A stretch of 64,000 bases of DNA from positions 1,550,001-1,614,000 of the forward strand of contig CBDBJR010000002.1 in the NCBI GenBank assembly GCA_965206445.1. The letters run 5' to 3'. The notes beneath the pieces are model-generated. The model had not been told where the DNA came from, did no database searches, and worked only from the letters and a program-made list of their open reading frames with translations. Shown one piece after another: positions 38,011 through 50,603 of the stretch; the first letter of the stretch is position 1; each line of letters begins with the position of its first letter. This DNA is from CBDBJR01 sp965206445 (GTDB lineage Bacteria; Pseudomonadota; Gammaproteobacteria; Arenicellales; Poriferihabitantaceae). The position numbers were made by a program, and so were the translations under genes.

Positions 38011-39084
38011 TTACTCTCCCATTCCCATATAGCGGTCCGATTGCTCAAGTGCTTCATCCAAAACCACTAGTGTATGCAGGTCTTCTACTGCATCACCCTG
38101 TTCCACCTGTACACCATCTTCATCGGGGCGAAGGGCAAAATACCGTTGTTTGATTTTCTTGAAGGACTGCTCCTCCGACAAAATCTCAAGTTCGCGCAAT
38201 AAAAACAGCGAGTGGGTCGCAATGAACACCTGAATGCCGTTTTTGCAAAGATGCAAAATCGCTTTCGCAATCCTCTTAATCAGCCGTGGATTCAGGTTGG
38301 TTTCCGGCTCATCCCAGAACAAGTAACCGGTGTCCAGCAGTGCTCCGGTGCTAATCAGGCGCGCCAGCATGGCCAGCTTGCGCCATCCTTCGGCCACCAG
38401 CGGCATTTCCATTATTCCCTGGCCGGGCAGTTGCAAATAAAAACGGCCATTGTTATCCAATTTCACCCAGCCACCCATAGCTTCCTCTAACGGCTTCAAC
38501 AATTCGCCCGCTTTTTTACCGCGCGGACCTCTCAGTGCCGGTGCGCCGAGCAGCACACAGGTGTCGCGGTAGGTTTCATCAAATTCCAGATAGTGGCCAT
38601 CGTAGAGCGGCACAAACCCGGGATACAGGGTCAGCAGCTCGCGTGTGGGCAAAAACACCGGCGCCTTAGGCTGCCACTCTTTATTCAGCAGCTCGATCTG
38701 TACTTCAGATTTGCTGGAAGTAGCAAAGCTGAATTGACTATTAAGGTCAGAGTTTTTGAATATGAAGTCAAGCTGACACCGTTTTCGGCCTGGTTTTCTT
38801 TTGGCGAGGCGCCCGAGATACTCGGGGCGTAGCACGTTCATCAGTTTTTTCGCATAGACTGTCTGTAGCACTGTTTTGGTCGGTCCGTTGGTGTTGAATT
38901 TCGGTCCGCTGGCGTTGGATTTAAGACCTTCCTCCGCACTGGCGGCAATAACAGCGTAAGCTGTTTTCAACAGGTGGGATTTGCCGCAGCCGTTCTCACC
39001 GATAATCACATTTAACCCAGGCGAAAACTGAAGATCGGCTTCACCAAACGCCGCCAGGTTTTCTAGTCTCATTCGTTTAAGCAT
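38011..39084 (-). CDS. RecF/OLD-type AAA ATPase
   Basis: This 357-residue ABC-type ATPase has Walker A GENGCGKS (29-36), a degenerate signature region (EGWRKLAMLARLI), Walker B YLFWDEPETNLNP and the H-loop ATHSLFLL. The insertion between them is too short for a long SMC coiled coil. Such ATPases usually power or gate a nuclease, and the next gene 2 bases on encodes a nuclease-like protein. A 94-base gap separates it from the upstream ATPase gene, one of the few gaps in the operon. Confidence 0.8.
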   Translation of the reverse strand: MLKRMRLENLAAFGEADLQFSPGLNVIIGENGCGKSHLLKTAYAVIAASAEEGLKSNASGPKFNTNGPTKTVLQTVYAKKLMNVLRPEYLGRLAKRKPGRKRCQLDFIFKNSDLNSQFSFATSSKSEVQIELLNKEWQPKAPVFLPTRELLTLYPGFVPLYDGHYLEFDETYRDTCVLLGAPALRGPRGKKAGELLKPLEEAMGGWVKLDNNGRFYLQLPGQGIMEMPLVAEGWRKLAMLARLISTGALLDTGYLFWDEPETNLNPRLIKRIAKAILHLCKNGIQVFIATHSLFLLRELEILSEEQSFKKIKQRYFALRPDEDGVQVEQGDAVEDLHTLVVLDEALEQSDRYMGMGE

Positions 39085-39178
39085 GATGCCTCCTCAACAA
39101 TTTGATTCCAGTCAGGTGCTTTTATGGCCTGCCGCATACGAGGCCACGATAATAGTATACCGGGGATAAATTGGATCA

Positions 39179-40528
39179 TCAATTTATCCCTGCCAGGCGT
39201 CTCGCCCCATCAATGAGGACGTTAAAGCTACGCGAGCGGTTGTTCTCTATATCCATCAGTGGCCCGATTGTACGCGACCCGGATGCTTTTTGATAACCGG
39301 GTGCACTGCTTTCAAGTTTCCGTGACGGTTTCGCAAGGCGATACGGGTCTGCTCCCGGAAAGAGTCCCGCTTGCCACAGGTGGCCCATCTGATCGCCTTC
39401 ATCCATAAATGCGGCTATTTGCTTGTCGTCCTGCGCGCGTTTAATGTGGGTGCAGCCGTTGTCTTTCACCAGCCAATAGACTTCATCGAGCCGCACGGCA
39501 TCAAGAAAGCCGGGCGAATGGCTGGAGACAAATACCTGGCCACCTTTTTTCGCGTATGCTCTGAATTCTTCTGCCAACTCCCATAAAAGGCTGGGATAAA
39601 ATTGGTTTTCGGGATTTTCCACCAACAGCAGCGGGTGGGGGTTGAGATCATACAGCAGGATCAAATACGCAAACATTTTGATCGTACCGTCGGATACATA
39701 ACGGTCGATAAAAGGGGATTGAAAAGCTTTGTCCCGAAAGTGGAGTATCAAGCGACCATCCTCTGTTAGCTTCGGTTCAATGTCATCAATTCCCGGCACC
39801 CTGCGTTTCATGGCTGTGACAATTTTGGTGAATATTTCAGGATGATTATCATAAATATTTCGGGCAACCAATTGCAGGTTGTCTCCGGTTGCCGAGAGGT
39901 GTTCGTCCTCTCCAATTGCGTCTTTGTCACCACGGGCCTGATTGATATGAAAATCCGACACGTGCCATTTTTCAATCAGCTGTCTGAATGCATTGGCGGC
40001 TTTGAAGCGCTCGAATTGTCCCAGTCCTTTGATGGCCATCGCATCCTGTGCGATGGTCTGTTTTTTGCGTGTCAATTCTTCTTCCGGCTTATCGAAGTCT
40101 TCTTCATTGATGATCGCGTAGCCCGAGCCGTTGGCGAAGTCCAGAAAATGAAAAGGCGATCCGTATGAACCGCGCTTGTAACGCAATATTTCACGCACTA
40201 CGCTGATTTGATTACCCTTTCTCCCCACCTTCAGGATATAGGTAACCAGTCGTTCCACGTTAGTAATCTCCATACGAAATTGGATTTCGATCTCGATACA
40301 GCCGCCGGCACCGGCACCTCTACTGATTACCTCCTTAAACCCGCCGCGCACTTGCAGCGCACGCCGGACATCGAAGATCAGGCAATCCTTGAGAAAGCCG
40401 AACACGTCGAATAGCGTGGTTTTGCCGGTGCCGTTTGCGCCTACGATGACACAAAACCCCGGAATATCGCGCATTTCCGCATCGCGGAAACTCTTGAAGT
40501 TTTTCAATTTGATGGATTCAATGCGCAT
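39179..40528 (-). CDS. AAA_21-type ATPase with an altered Walker B
   Basis: This 449-residue protein has Walker A GANGTGKTT (30-38), a long alpha-helical middle, a signature-like YVSDGTIKMFAYL and an H-loop SSHSPGFLD. The Walker B region reads LLLVENPENQFYP where the family normally has a D-E-P-E-N pattern: the aspartate is Glu and the catalytic glutamate position is Asn. ATP hydrolysis may thus be slow or absent, with the protein acting as a sensor or partner of another ATPase (inference). It starts 9 bases after the methylase stop. Confidence 0.75.
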   Translation of the reverse strand: MRIESIKLKNFKSFRDAEMRDIPGFCVIVGANGTGKTTLFDVFGFLKDCLIFDVRRALQVRGGFKEVISRGAGAGGCIEIEIQFRMEITNVERLVTYILKVGRKGNQISVVREILRYKRGSYGSPFHFLDFANGSGYAIINEEDFDKPEEELTRKKQTIAQDAMAIKGLGQFERFKAANAFRQLIEKWHVSDFHINQARGDKDAIGEDEHLSATGDNLQLVARNIYDNHPEIFTKIVTAMKRRVPGIDDIEPKLTEDGRLILHFRDKAFQSPFIDRYVSDGTIKMFAYLILLYDLNPHPLLLVENPENQFYPSLLWELAEEFRAYAKKGGQVFVSSHSPGFLDAVRLDEVYWLVKDNGCTHIKRAQDDKQIAAFMDEGDQMGHLWQAGLFPGADPYRLAKPSRKLESSAPGYQKASGSRTIGPLMDIENNRSRSFNVLIDGARRLAGIN

Positions 40529-40537
40529 AACGTTTCC

Positions 40538-43432
40538 TTAAACAATCATATCCAGTTGGGTGCCTGTATGGTCGGCCTTGTGCGAGGCAGCGATAATGGC
40601 GTGCCAGGAGGCGATGAGTTCATTGTAGGCGCGGGCCTCTTCCGCCCACTTCTTGCGTTCGCAGCGGGTGTACAGATGATACGCCAATTGGCGTATCTGC
40701 TCGCTGTGCTCGGGCATGCGCGCCAGCAGCTTGCCGGCGGCGGCTTCACCCTCTTGATCCAGCGCCCGGATCAGGTGATGGCAGGCTTCCCATATCGAGG
40801 TATCGGCTTTCGGAGTCCATTTCGGCACGTATTCCTGCCACTTCCGCAGGCGCACCTGGCCACTGCCGGATTCGATAATACCGGCTTCGTGCATACCGTC
40901 TACCGAGGCACCTTTGGCCAGGGCCAGGGTACTGGCCGTGCCAAACTTATCGGAGTGCCAGCCGTATTGGCTGAACCAGTCGTCGCAAAACAGTGTGTCG
41001 GTGTCGAAGCCACCACTATCGGGGGTGAGGCGTTTGGTGATTTCCTGGTTGATTAGAATCAGCGCATCGTGTACGCGCATTTTGCTGCCATCCTGATTCA
41101 ATATCGCTGCGTATCGAGAGAAGATTGCTATGCCGGGGCCGATGGCGGCCTGGGCCAAATCTACCGGGGCAATTGGTGTTTGGCCAGTGTCACTGCCAAT
41201 CATGTCGTCCAGGGCTTCCGGCATGTGTTCGCGCAGTTCACGCTGGAATTGGCCGCGGGAGATCGATTCTGCCTGGGTGGCGCGTTGCTTGCAAACCAAT
41301 ACCACTGAAGAGGCCAGAGCATTTGTGTCTTTCGCAATCAATCTGCTTGGCCTTTCAGTCCGCATCGGCCAAGTGCCGACGATAGCAAAGCCGGCACGCA
41401 TAACTGCCTCCAAAAAAGTTTCCCAACCACTGCTCGAGGTGTTGCCTTGCCGGGTTTCGGATTGCTTGAAGGCATAATAAATTGAGACCGGAAAACCGGG
41501 GTGGCCTTTTTCGGCCATTGTGTGAATCGCCTGCGTCATGCCGTCGAGAAAAAAGGCTTCCGCTTTTTCTTTGCTGCCATGCCGATAACGGGTTGCCACC
41601 AACTCTTCGGCTTTGGGCACCGCGATGGTCGAAAATAAATTGGGGAATAGGTCTCTCAATGAGCGGCGCATCCACACATAAAAGAAATCTGATAAATCGG
41701 CATAGTCGATATTGTCGTAGTAGGGGGGATCAGTAGAAATGATTTTATGGGTGCTGATCTTTTGAGTTGATGCATCGGCCTGTTGAACTAGTCCATATCC
41801 TGTGCTCGGGGTGAGTGGAATAGCTATTCTTTCTGCCTCAATGAGGGTTACAAAACCACCACTTGAGCTTGAAAATGGGTTGGTTTCAGCGTAATCCCAA
41901 ACCATTGGGATAGCTTGTCTCCCAAATAGGCGCCGTGGGCATTCCACTGCTGGCCTCCATGGTACTAGAGAGTTTCCGAGGTCTGCCATTTTATCTATTG
42001 CGAAAGTTAGCAGTGTAGCCAACGCATCTCCATAAGCGGTAGCCCCTGTACCGCCCGCATCAATCCCGACACCGTCATCGGCCATGCCGGTGGCTTTGGC
42101 ATCGGCAATGGCTTTGATGCGGACTTTTTGTACCAGATCGCAAAAGGTTGTGAGAGCGACTAGCTGACGAGGGGTGAAGAGTTCATACCACCATTTAAAA
42201 CCATACCCGCGACCGCTTAACAGACTAGTGCAATCTTGATTCATTTCTAGTTCTGGCTTCCAATCGGGCGTTGCTGAACAGGCAATGCTTTCAGCGTCTT
42301 CTGACGGCGACAGGTACACCCTGCCAGAGTGGCCTTCTGCGACGATCGCCATCAACCGTTGTTTGGCGCGTTTTTCTTTGAATTCTTCTTTAATGTATGA
42401 TTTTTTCATCGGCTGTTCGGAGAGCAGGCAGATAAAGCTGGCACCTCTCGCCACTTTTGTCCCCGTCTTTGCTGTCGCCGGCGGTTGGCCCATTCTGACT
42501 GTAAACCGATAACTGTCACCTTCGACTATCGGCTGCACATAGGCTTCTTTTCTTTTTTTTGCGGACAGCACAAAACTCGCCACCAACGGCACATCGACAT
42601 GACTAAACGCCGGATTCGAGCTTTTTACCGTGCGCGCCCATAGCCAGGCAATCACCGTCAATGCCTGGCCGACATAGGGTTTTAAATCTGCTCTCTCGTG
42701 GGTCATCGCCTCGGTGACGGTGATCCTGGGGTACAAATGACCAATGCGCTCAAACGACTGCTGCCGCATCCAATGGCCATATCGGCGCACGTCTTCGGCC
42801 AGGCCGTGTGCGCCGGGCCAGTCTTTCTCCAGATTGTCCTGTCGTTCATCGGCAGGCAATGGCCCCACCGGCTTCTGCCCGGCAAACCTGGGCGGAATTT
42901 CAATCATTGCCTTGTTGATCATGACCGCCACCGGATTTAAATCACTGGCGTAACTGTCCAGCCCCAGCCGCTGCGCTTCCAGCGGAATAGCGCCGCCACC
43001 GGCAAACGGATCGTGGAACGCCGGCAACTGATCCGGGTTGAACAGCTCATCGGCTTGCGGGTGGTCGCGGTTCAGGTGGCAGGTTTCGCGCCAGCTTTGT
43101 CGAATTGCCGCGCGGGCACGTTTGAGCACATCTTCGTTATTGGTGTTTTCCCACTGCACCAGGTCGCGAATAATCTGGAACAGTTTTTCGCGTTCGACTG
43201 CGGCCTTGTGCTTATTCACGCCGAAGCCGATTTCACGCTGATAGCCGGGGTCGTTTACCATCTGCGCAAATATCACCGCCCGTGCGGCTGCCAGCGGCCG
43301 TCGCGCCCACCACAAGTGCAGCGTACTCGGGTGACCGTGGCGAATGGACTTTTCCCGCGCGGCTGCGATGTTGATGTCATCCAGCGGCAGGGCGACTTCG
43401 ATCAGCTTTTTAGGGATTTTTATTTGTGGCAT
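40538..43432 (-). CDS. DUF1156 DNA methylase of an anti-phage cluster
   Basis: This 964-residue adenine-type DNA methyltransferase has an N-terminal DUF1156 region (PKKLIEVALPLDDINIAAAR, then HLWWARRPLAAARA), the cofactor motif HDPFAGGGAIPLEA (141-147 core) and the catalytic TDPPYYDNIDYADL near residue 568. The order, cofactor motif first with a large insertion between, is alpha-like. In a defence operon it would mark self DNA. ATG 43432 matches the family start; the frame is open further upstream but overlaps the HNH gene. Confidence 0.88.
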   Translation of the reverse strand: MPQIKIPKKLIEVALPLDDINIAAAREKSIRHGHPSTLHLWWARRPLAAARAVIFAQMVNDPGYQREIGFGVNKHKAAVEREKLFQIIRDLVQWENTNNEDVLKRARAAIRQSWRETCHLNRDHPQADELFNPDQLPAFHDPFAGGGAIPLEAQRLGLDSYASDLNPVAVMINKAMIEIPPRFAGQKPVGPLPADERQDNLEKDWPGAHGLAEDVRRYGHWMRQQSFERIGHLYPRITVTEAMTHERADLKPYVGQALTVIAWLWARTVKSSNPAFSHVDVPLVASFVLSAKKRKEAYVQPIVEGDSYRFTVRMGQPPATAKTGTKVARGASFICLLSEQPMKKSYIKEEFKEKRAKQRLMAIVAEGHSGRVYLSPSEDAESIACSATPDWKPELEMNQDCTSLLSGRGYGFKWWYELFTPRQLVALTTFCDLVQKVRIKAIADAKATGMADDGVGIDAGGTGATAYGDALATLLTFAIDKMADLGNSLVPWRPAVECPRRLFGRQAIPMVWDYAETNPFSSSSGGFVTLIEAERIAIPLTPSTGYGLVQQADASTQKISTHKIISTDPPYYDNIDYADLSDFFYVWMRRSLRDLFPNLFSTIAVPKAEELVATRYRHGSKEKAEAFFLDGMTQAIHTMAEKGHPGFPVSIYYAFKQSETRQGNTSSSGWETFLEAVMRAGFAIVGTWPMRTERPSRLIAKDTNALASSVVLVCKQRATQAESISRGQFQRELREHMPEALDDMIGSDTGQTPIAPVDLAQAAIGPGIAIFSRYAAILNQDGSKMRVHDALILINQEITKRLTPDSGGFDTDTLFCDDWFSQYGWHSDKFGTASTLALAKGASVDGMHEAGIIESGSGQVRLRKWQEYVPKWTPKADTSIWEACHHLIRALDQEGEAAAGKLLARMPEHSEQIRQLAYHLYTRCERKKWAEEARAYNELIASWHAIIAASHKADHTGTQLDMIV

Positions 43433-43439
43433 GTTTTTT

Positions 43440-44066
43440 CTAATTCGATAGCAGTAAGTGCTTAATCGCGGTAGCAAAAGGCAAGTGCTGTAATTCTGCG
43501 AACCTTTGTTCGGACAATTGTCGCCAGTCATCATATTCGGTGGCGAGTTCGGCGATCACTTCTGCGTCTTCGAGGTATGACTTAACATAGGTTTCGCGTG
43601 TTTGCCTTAACGCTCCATTCAAGTTGAAAATACAAATGGTATTTTTTGCCTTTTTAAGGTCCTGTCCGAGCAGCCCGCTTTTAGGCACAACTTTACCGTT
43701 GGACAAAAATAGCAAGAAATCTTCCGGGTCTTCGCAATCCGGTTTTATTAATTGGTCAGGATTGTATTTCGATCCAGGCTTATCTTTGTGTTTACCGCAA
43801 CTCGTTTTGGTATTGCAAGATCCGAACAAATTGCTCCATTTAAACATGTATTTCGGGTATCGACAGCGCCGACGAAAGTGTTCGATGTGGCGTCTGGATT
43901 TTTTTTTAATATTACGTTCGCAATAGGCGCAACGCTGTTGTTGCATTTGATTGAGATGCGCCCAAATTTCGTCTTTGTCGTCTGAAGTGACCTTACACCA
44001 ATTATTATGAGCGTAGTCATAGTTATTCAGGCAAGTTGGTGCTGGGGGTCTGTTTAGCTTGTGCAT
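43440..44066 (-). CDS. PtuB-like HNH endonuclease
   Basis: This 208-residue protein of the TIGR02646/PtuB type has CAYCERNI (Cys46, Cys49), the HNH-type RRHIEHFRRR (His60, His63), and a second cysteine pair in NLFGSCNTKTSCGKH. Septu PtuB degrades DNA once its ATPase partner PtuA is triggered. ATG 44066 is preceded by an in-frame TTG at 44078 that overlaps the ATPase stop, so translation is coupled either way. The methylase gene follows after 7 bases. Confidence 0.85.
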   Translation of the reverse strand: MHKLNRPPAPTCLNNYDYAHNNWCKVTSDDKDEIWAHLNQMQQQRCAYCERNIKKKSRRHIEHFRRRCRYPKYMFKWSNLFGSCNTKTSCGKHKDKPGSKYNPDQLIKPDCEDPEDFLLFLSNGKVVPKSGLLGQDLKKAKNTICIFNLNGALRQTRETYVKSYLEDAEVIAELATEYDDWRQLSEQRFAELQHLPFATAIKHLLLSN

Positions 44067-44074
44067 TGATTCAC

Positions 44075-45537
44075 TCAATCGTGGTTATCGGGTGACAGCG
44101 TGCGCTCACGCAACTTGGCTTTCATGGCTTGCAGGCGAATGAGGCGCTCACACTCAAGCCATTCATGATGATCTTCACCAAAGTGATCAAGAATCTTTCC
44201 TTTTAGGATGGCCCCGTCTTTTGTCTCATGTTGATTTTCAATAATCAATGCTTGGTATTGGGTGAGCCACTGAGCTTCTTCTACATCGGGTACCGGGTCA
44301 ACCGCTTGCAATTCCGCCATTACGTCGGCACTGGCTACCCCGCGGCTTTGGGTATAGGGCGGATGGGCCGATGATTGCCAGTCCATGGAATCGGCGTCGA
44401 AACCATGGCTTATTACCCGTATCGATTCTTTATGCAGGGTCGATAATACCTGCGGGCTGTGGGTGGTGGCGATAAACTGTATTTTTGGGAATGCCTTACA
44501 CAGTGAATCAACCACTGTCTGCTGCCATTTCGGGTGGAGGTGCATATCAATTTCATCAATCATGACTATTCCGGTTGATTGTCTGGCCGCGTTTTCACCC
44601 AGGTGCTCGTTGAGCAATACGCAGCGATAGGCAATATCGGCAACCATCGTGACGATGTTTTTAATCCCGTCGCTGAGTTGTGCTACTTTAAGTACTCCAT
44701 GATCGGCATGTTTCAAGATCAGAGATCGATCGTAGGTCAGGCTGTATTCCAGAGTGTGCCAGCCCACCGGTTTTAATACTTCGTTAATGGCGTCTTGTAT
44801 TATTTTGATCGGGTGCATAAATGCAAACTCGTTATCGATCGCTACTGTCTGGAATAGCTCGAATTGTCGTATTTGATATTCCCTGAGCTTGAGGCAGGTA
44901 GAAGTAAACCAATCTTCAAATTGGCGGTAACTGGTGTCGGAGTCAAAACAATCGCGGTAGGCAAAGGTTCGGGTTTGCATATTGATTTTTTCACGCTGGC
45001 TTGTTTTGCTTTGTGTCAACTGCTTTCCTATTGATTTTCCCTTCCATAACCTGCCGGTGCCGTAGTAAGCGAATACAGGCAGGTCGATTGGGGGAGATTT
45101 GATGTTACGGGCTTTTTTTTGCAATTGTCGGGCTATGGCTCTCAGGCGTCTGGCTTCGGCATCGTGTTTGACTCTTGATCCGTGTATTTCACTATCACGA
45201 TAGCGTCGCCAGGTGATATCCTCGTCTTGGCAATGACCTTGTGCGGTGACGGAGGAAGGAAAACGGCGCACCATGATGCCCGATGCGCCGGGCTTAGTCT
45301 TACCCCGATCGGCCAACTTGACCAACCGGACATCATCAATCGTAATGGTATTGGCCGGGCCTGCCTTGGGCGGTTTTGCCAAATCAAACTGGCTTATGTA
45401 AGGCCACAGCGCAATGCGAACCGCATCCAGAATGGCGGTTTTGCCTTCGCCGTTATTGGCAACCAGCATCGTGATATTGGGGTGCAGGTCAAGCTCCAGC
45501 TCCTGGTAGCAGCGAAAATTTTCCAGCCGTATTTTGT

Positions 45538-45547
<10 letters not shown>
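44075..45547 (-). CDS. PtuA-like SMC/RecF-type ATPase
   Basis: This 490-residue ATPase has Walker A ANNGEGKTA (30-38), Walker B GIVMIDEIDMHLHPKWQ and the H-loop ATTHSPQVLST. The order of an ATPase gene followed at once by an HNH gene is that of Septu (ptuA-ptuB) and of retron Ec78-type effectors. No reverse transcriptase or msr/msd-like RNA was seen nearby, so Septu is the better comparison. The start overlaps the end of the helicase gene by 10 bases. Confidence 0.85.
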
Positions 45548-49077
<3,530 letters not shown>

Positions 49078-49272
49078 TTTTCCTTCTCGCATCTTCCATG
49101 ATGCTGTTGTGGTGTTTTGATGGGTGTTGTTGGCGCCATTGGAGGTGCAGTCCGGTGCAGTGGCAGGGTTTTCAACACCCCGGTGTATCCGCTTGCTGCA
49201 TGTCTTATTTTACCGCAATGGCCGCGGTTGTAGTGAGCGCATGTGAGTGTACCCGGTGCCCGGCAGCCACCT
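49078..49272 (-). promoter_or_regulatory. Upstream region of the defence operon
   Basis: About 195 bases between the helicase start and the Fic stop contain no gene and must hold the promoter of the nine-gene operon. GGTAAAATAAG on the minus strand (near 49210) is a possible -10, but no matching -35 was found. Confidence 0.35.
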
Positions 49273-50352
49273 TCAACGCAGGTCGTACCAGACTCCGCGA
49301 CCACTGCCGTGCCGGTTCAGCGTGCCGCGTTCAACCAATGTGCGGAAATGCTGCTTGAGTGTGTTGCGACTGGCGCCGGTCAGTTTGATCGCCTTGCCAA
49401 TGGTGATACGGCCATGCTCGCGGGCGAACTCAACGATCTGGAGTGACAACTCCGACAGGGAAGCCAACACTATCTTCTCCCGCTCGACCTTGTTCTCCAG
49501 TCGGCCAGCCTGCTCGGCCAGAGAGCGCAGGAAGAACACGAGCCACGGCTGCCAGTTCGGCGACTCTGTCCGGATCGTGCCCTGCGTCTGCTGCAGGGCC
49601 AGGTAGTAGGCTTCCTTACTCTGCTCGATCACGCTTTCCGATGAGCTATATGGCGCATAGGCATAACCGCCCTGCAGGAGCAGCAGCGTCGTCAGCAGGC
49701 GGCTCAGCCGACCGTTACCGTCCTGGAAAGGATGGATCTCGAGAAACACGACGACGAACAGGGCGATGATCAGCAGCGGATGCAGACGGGCTGCCGCGCG
49801 CGCTTGCGCCACCCAGGCCACCAGCTCGGTCATCAGGCGGGGGGTGTCGAATGGCGTGGCCGTCTGGAACACGATACCGACCTGCGTGCCGTTCTCATCA
49901 AATGCGGCGACGCTGTTGGAATGGGTCTTGTAATTGCCGCGATGCCAACCGTCCTTCTCGCGGTAGCGCAGGAGGATCTGGTGCAACTGTTTGATGTGGT
50001 TCTCGGTGAACGGGATGTCCTGCCAGGACGCGAACACCCGCTCCATCAGCTCGGCACAGCCGGCCACTTCCTGCTCATCGCGGGTGGCGAAAGACGGGCT
50101 CTCCGGGTTTGACAGCAGTTGTTCCACCTCCCGATCCGACAGCTTGCTGCCCTCGATACGGGTGGAGGAGCCGATGCTCTCGATGGTGGCAACCCGCCGC
50201 AGGGCCGACAGACGATCGGGCGCGAGCGCACCCAGAGCACGCCATGCGCCCTTGAACTCGTCGATCCCGGCAATGAGGCTCAGGATCTCCGGGGTGATCT
50301 GGATGGTGTCGGTGCGCAGCATGAAGCGTACTTTAACCAAAAACACACCCAT
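49273..50352 (-). CDS. Fic-domain AMP-transferase with N-terminal inhibitory motif and C-terminal winged helix
   Basis: This 359-residue protein has the Fic active site HPFQDGNGRLSR (about 206-217), whose histidine and Asp/Asn/Arg residues transfer AMP or another nucleotide part to a target hydroxyl. SSTRIEG (62-68) is the (S/T)xxxE(G/N) inhibitory helix, N-terminal to the Fic motif (class II). The C-terminal winged helix (HGRITIGKAIKLTGASRNTL) suggests DNA binding or autoregulation. Starts at 50352 or 50322 (MLRTDTIQIT) are both possible. It is divergent from the RecQ-like gene. Confidence 0.88.
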   Translation of the reverse strand: MGVFLVKVRFMLRTDTIQITPEILSLIAGIDEFKGAWRALGALAPDRLSALRRVATIESIGSSTRIEGSKLSDREVEQLLSNPESPSFATRDEQEVAGCAELMERVFASWQDIPFTENHIKQLHQILLRYREKDGWHRGNYKTHSNSVAAFDENGTQVGIVFQTATPFDTPRLMTELVAWVAQARAAARLHPLLIIALFVVVFLEIHPFQDGNGRLSRLLTTLLLLQGGYAYAPYSSSESVIEQSKEAYYLALQQTQGTIRTESPNWQPWLVFFLRSLAEQAGRLENKVEREKIVLASLSELSLQIVEFAREHGRITIGKAIKLTGASRNTLKQHFRTLVERGTLNRHGSGRGVWYDLR

Positions 50353-50603
50353 TTACACCCATTTTGGAACCGCACCGATTCAAAATAGATTCATGGACAG
50401 ATTCCGGGGAAGCCTCTATACTTTTCGTAATATCCGTACAAGCTTTCGCAAACCCGATATGGTGCGCGGGGCTCTGCCGATGAATCGACAGGCTGTCACC
50501 GCTTCAGACTCGGGTTAAAGGACTACTGGCGCTGTACAGCGTCAACAACGTTGGATTGGCGTGGGCTATCGCTCGCCCGACAAGAACCAGGGAGGGTAAT
50601 AAT
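50353..50603. other. Divergent promoter region between the Fic and RecQ-like genes
   Basis: 250 bases without a gene. On the plus strand GGGAGGGTAATAAT gives a strong ribosome-binding site for the RecQ-like gene. TCTATACTTTTCGTAATATC at about 50413-50432 could hold a rightward -10. Confidence 0.4.
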
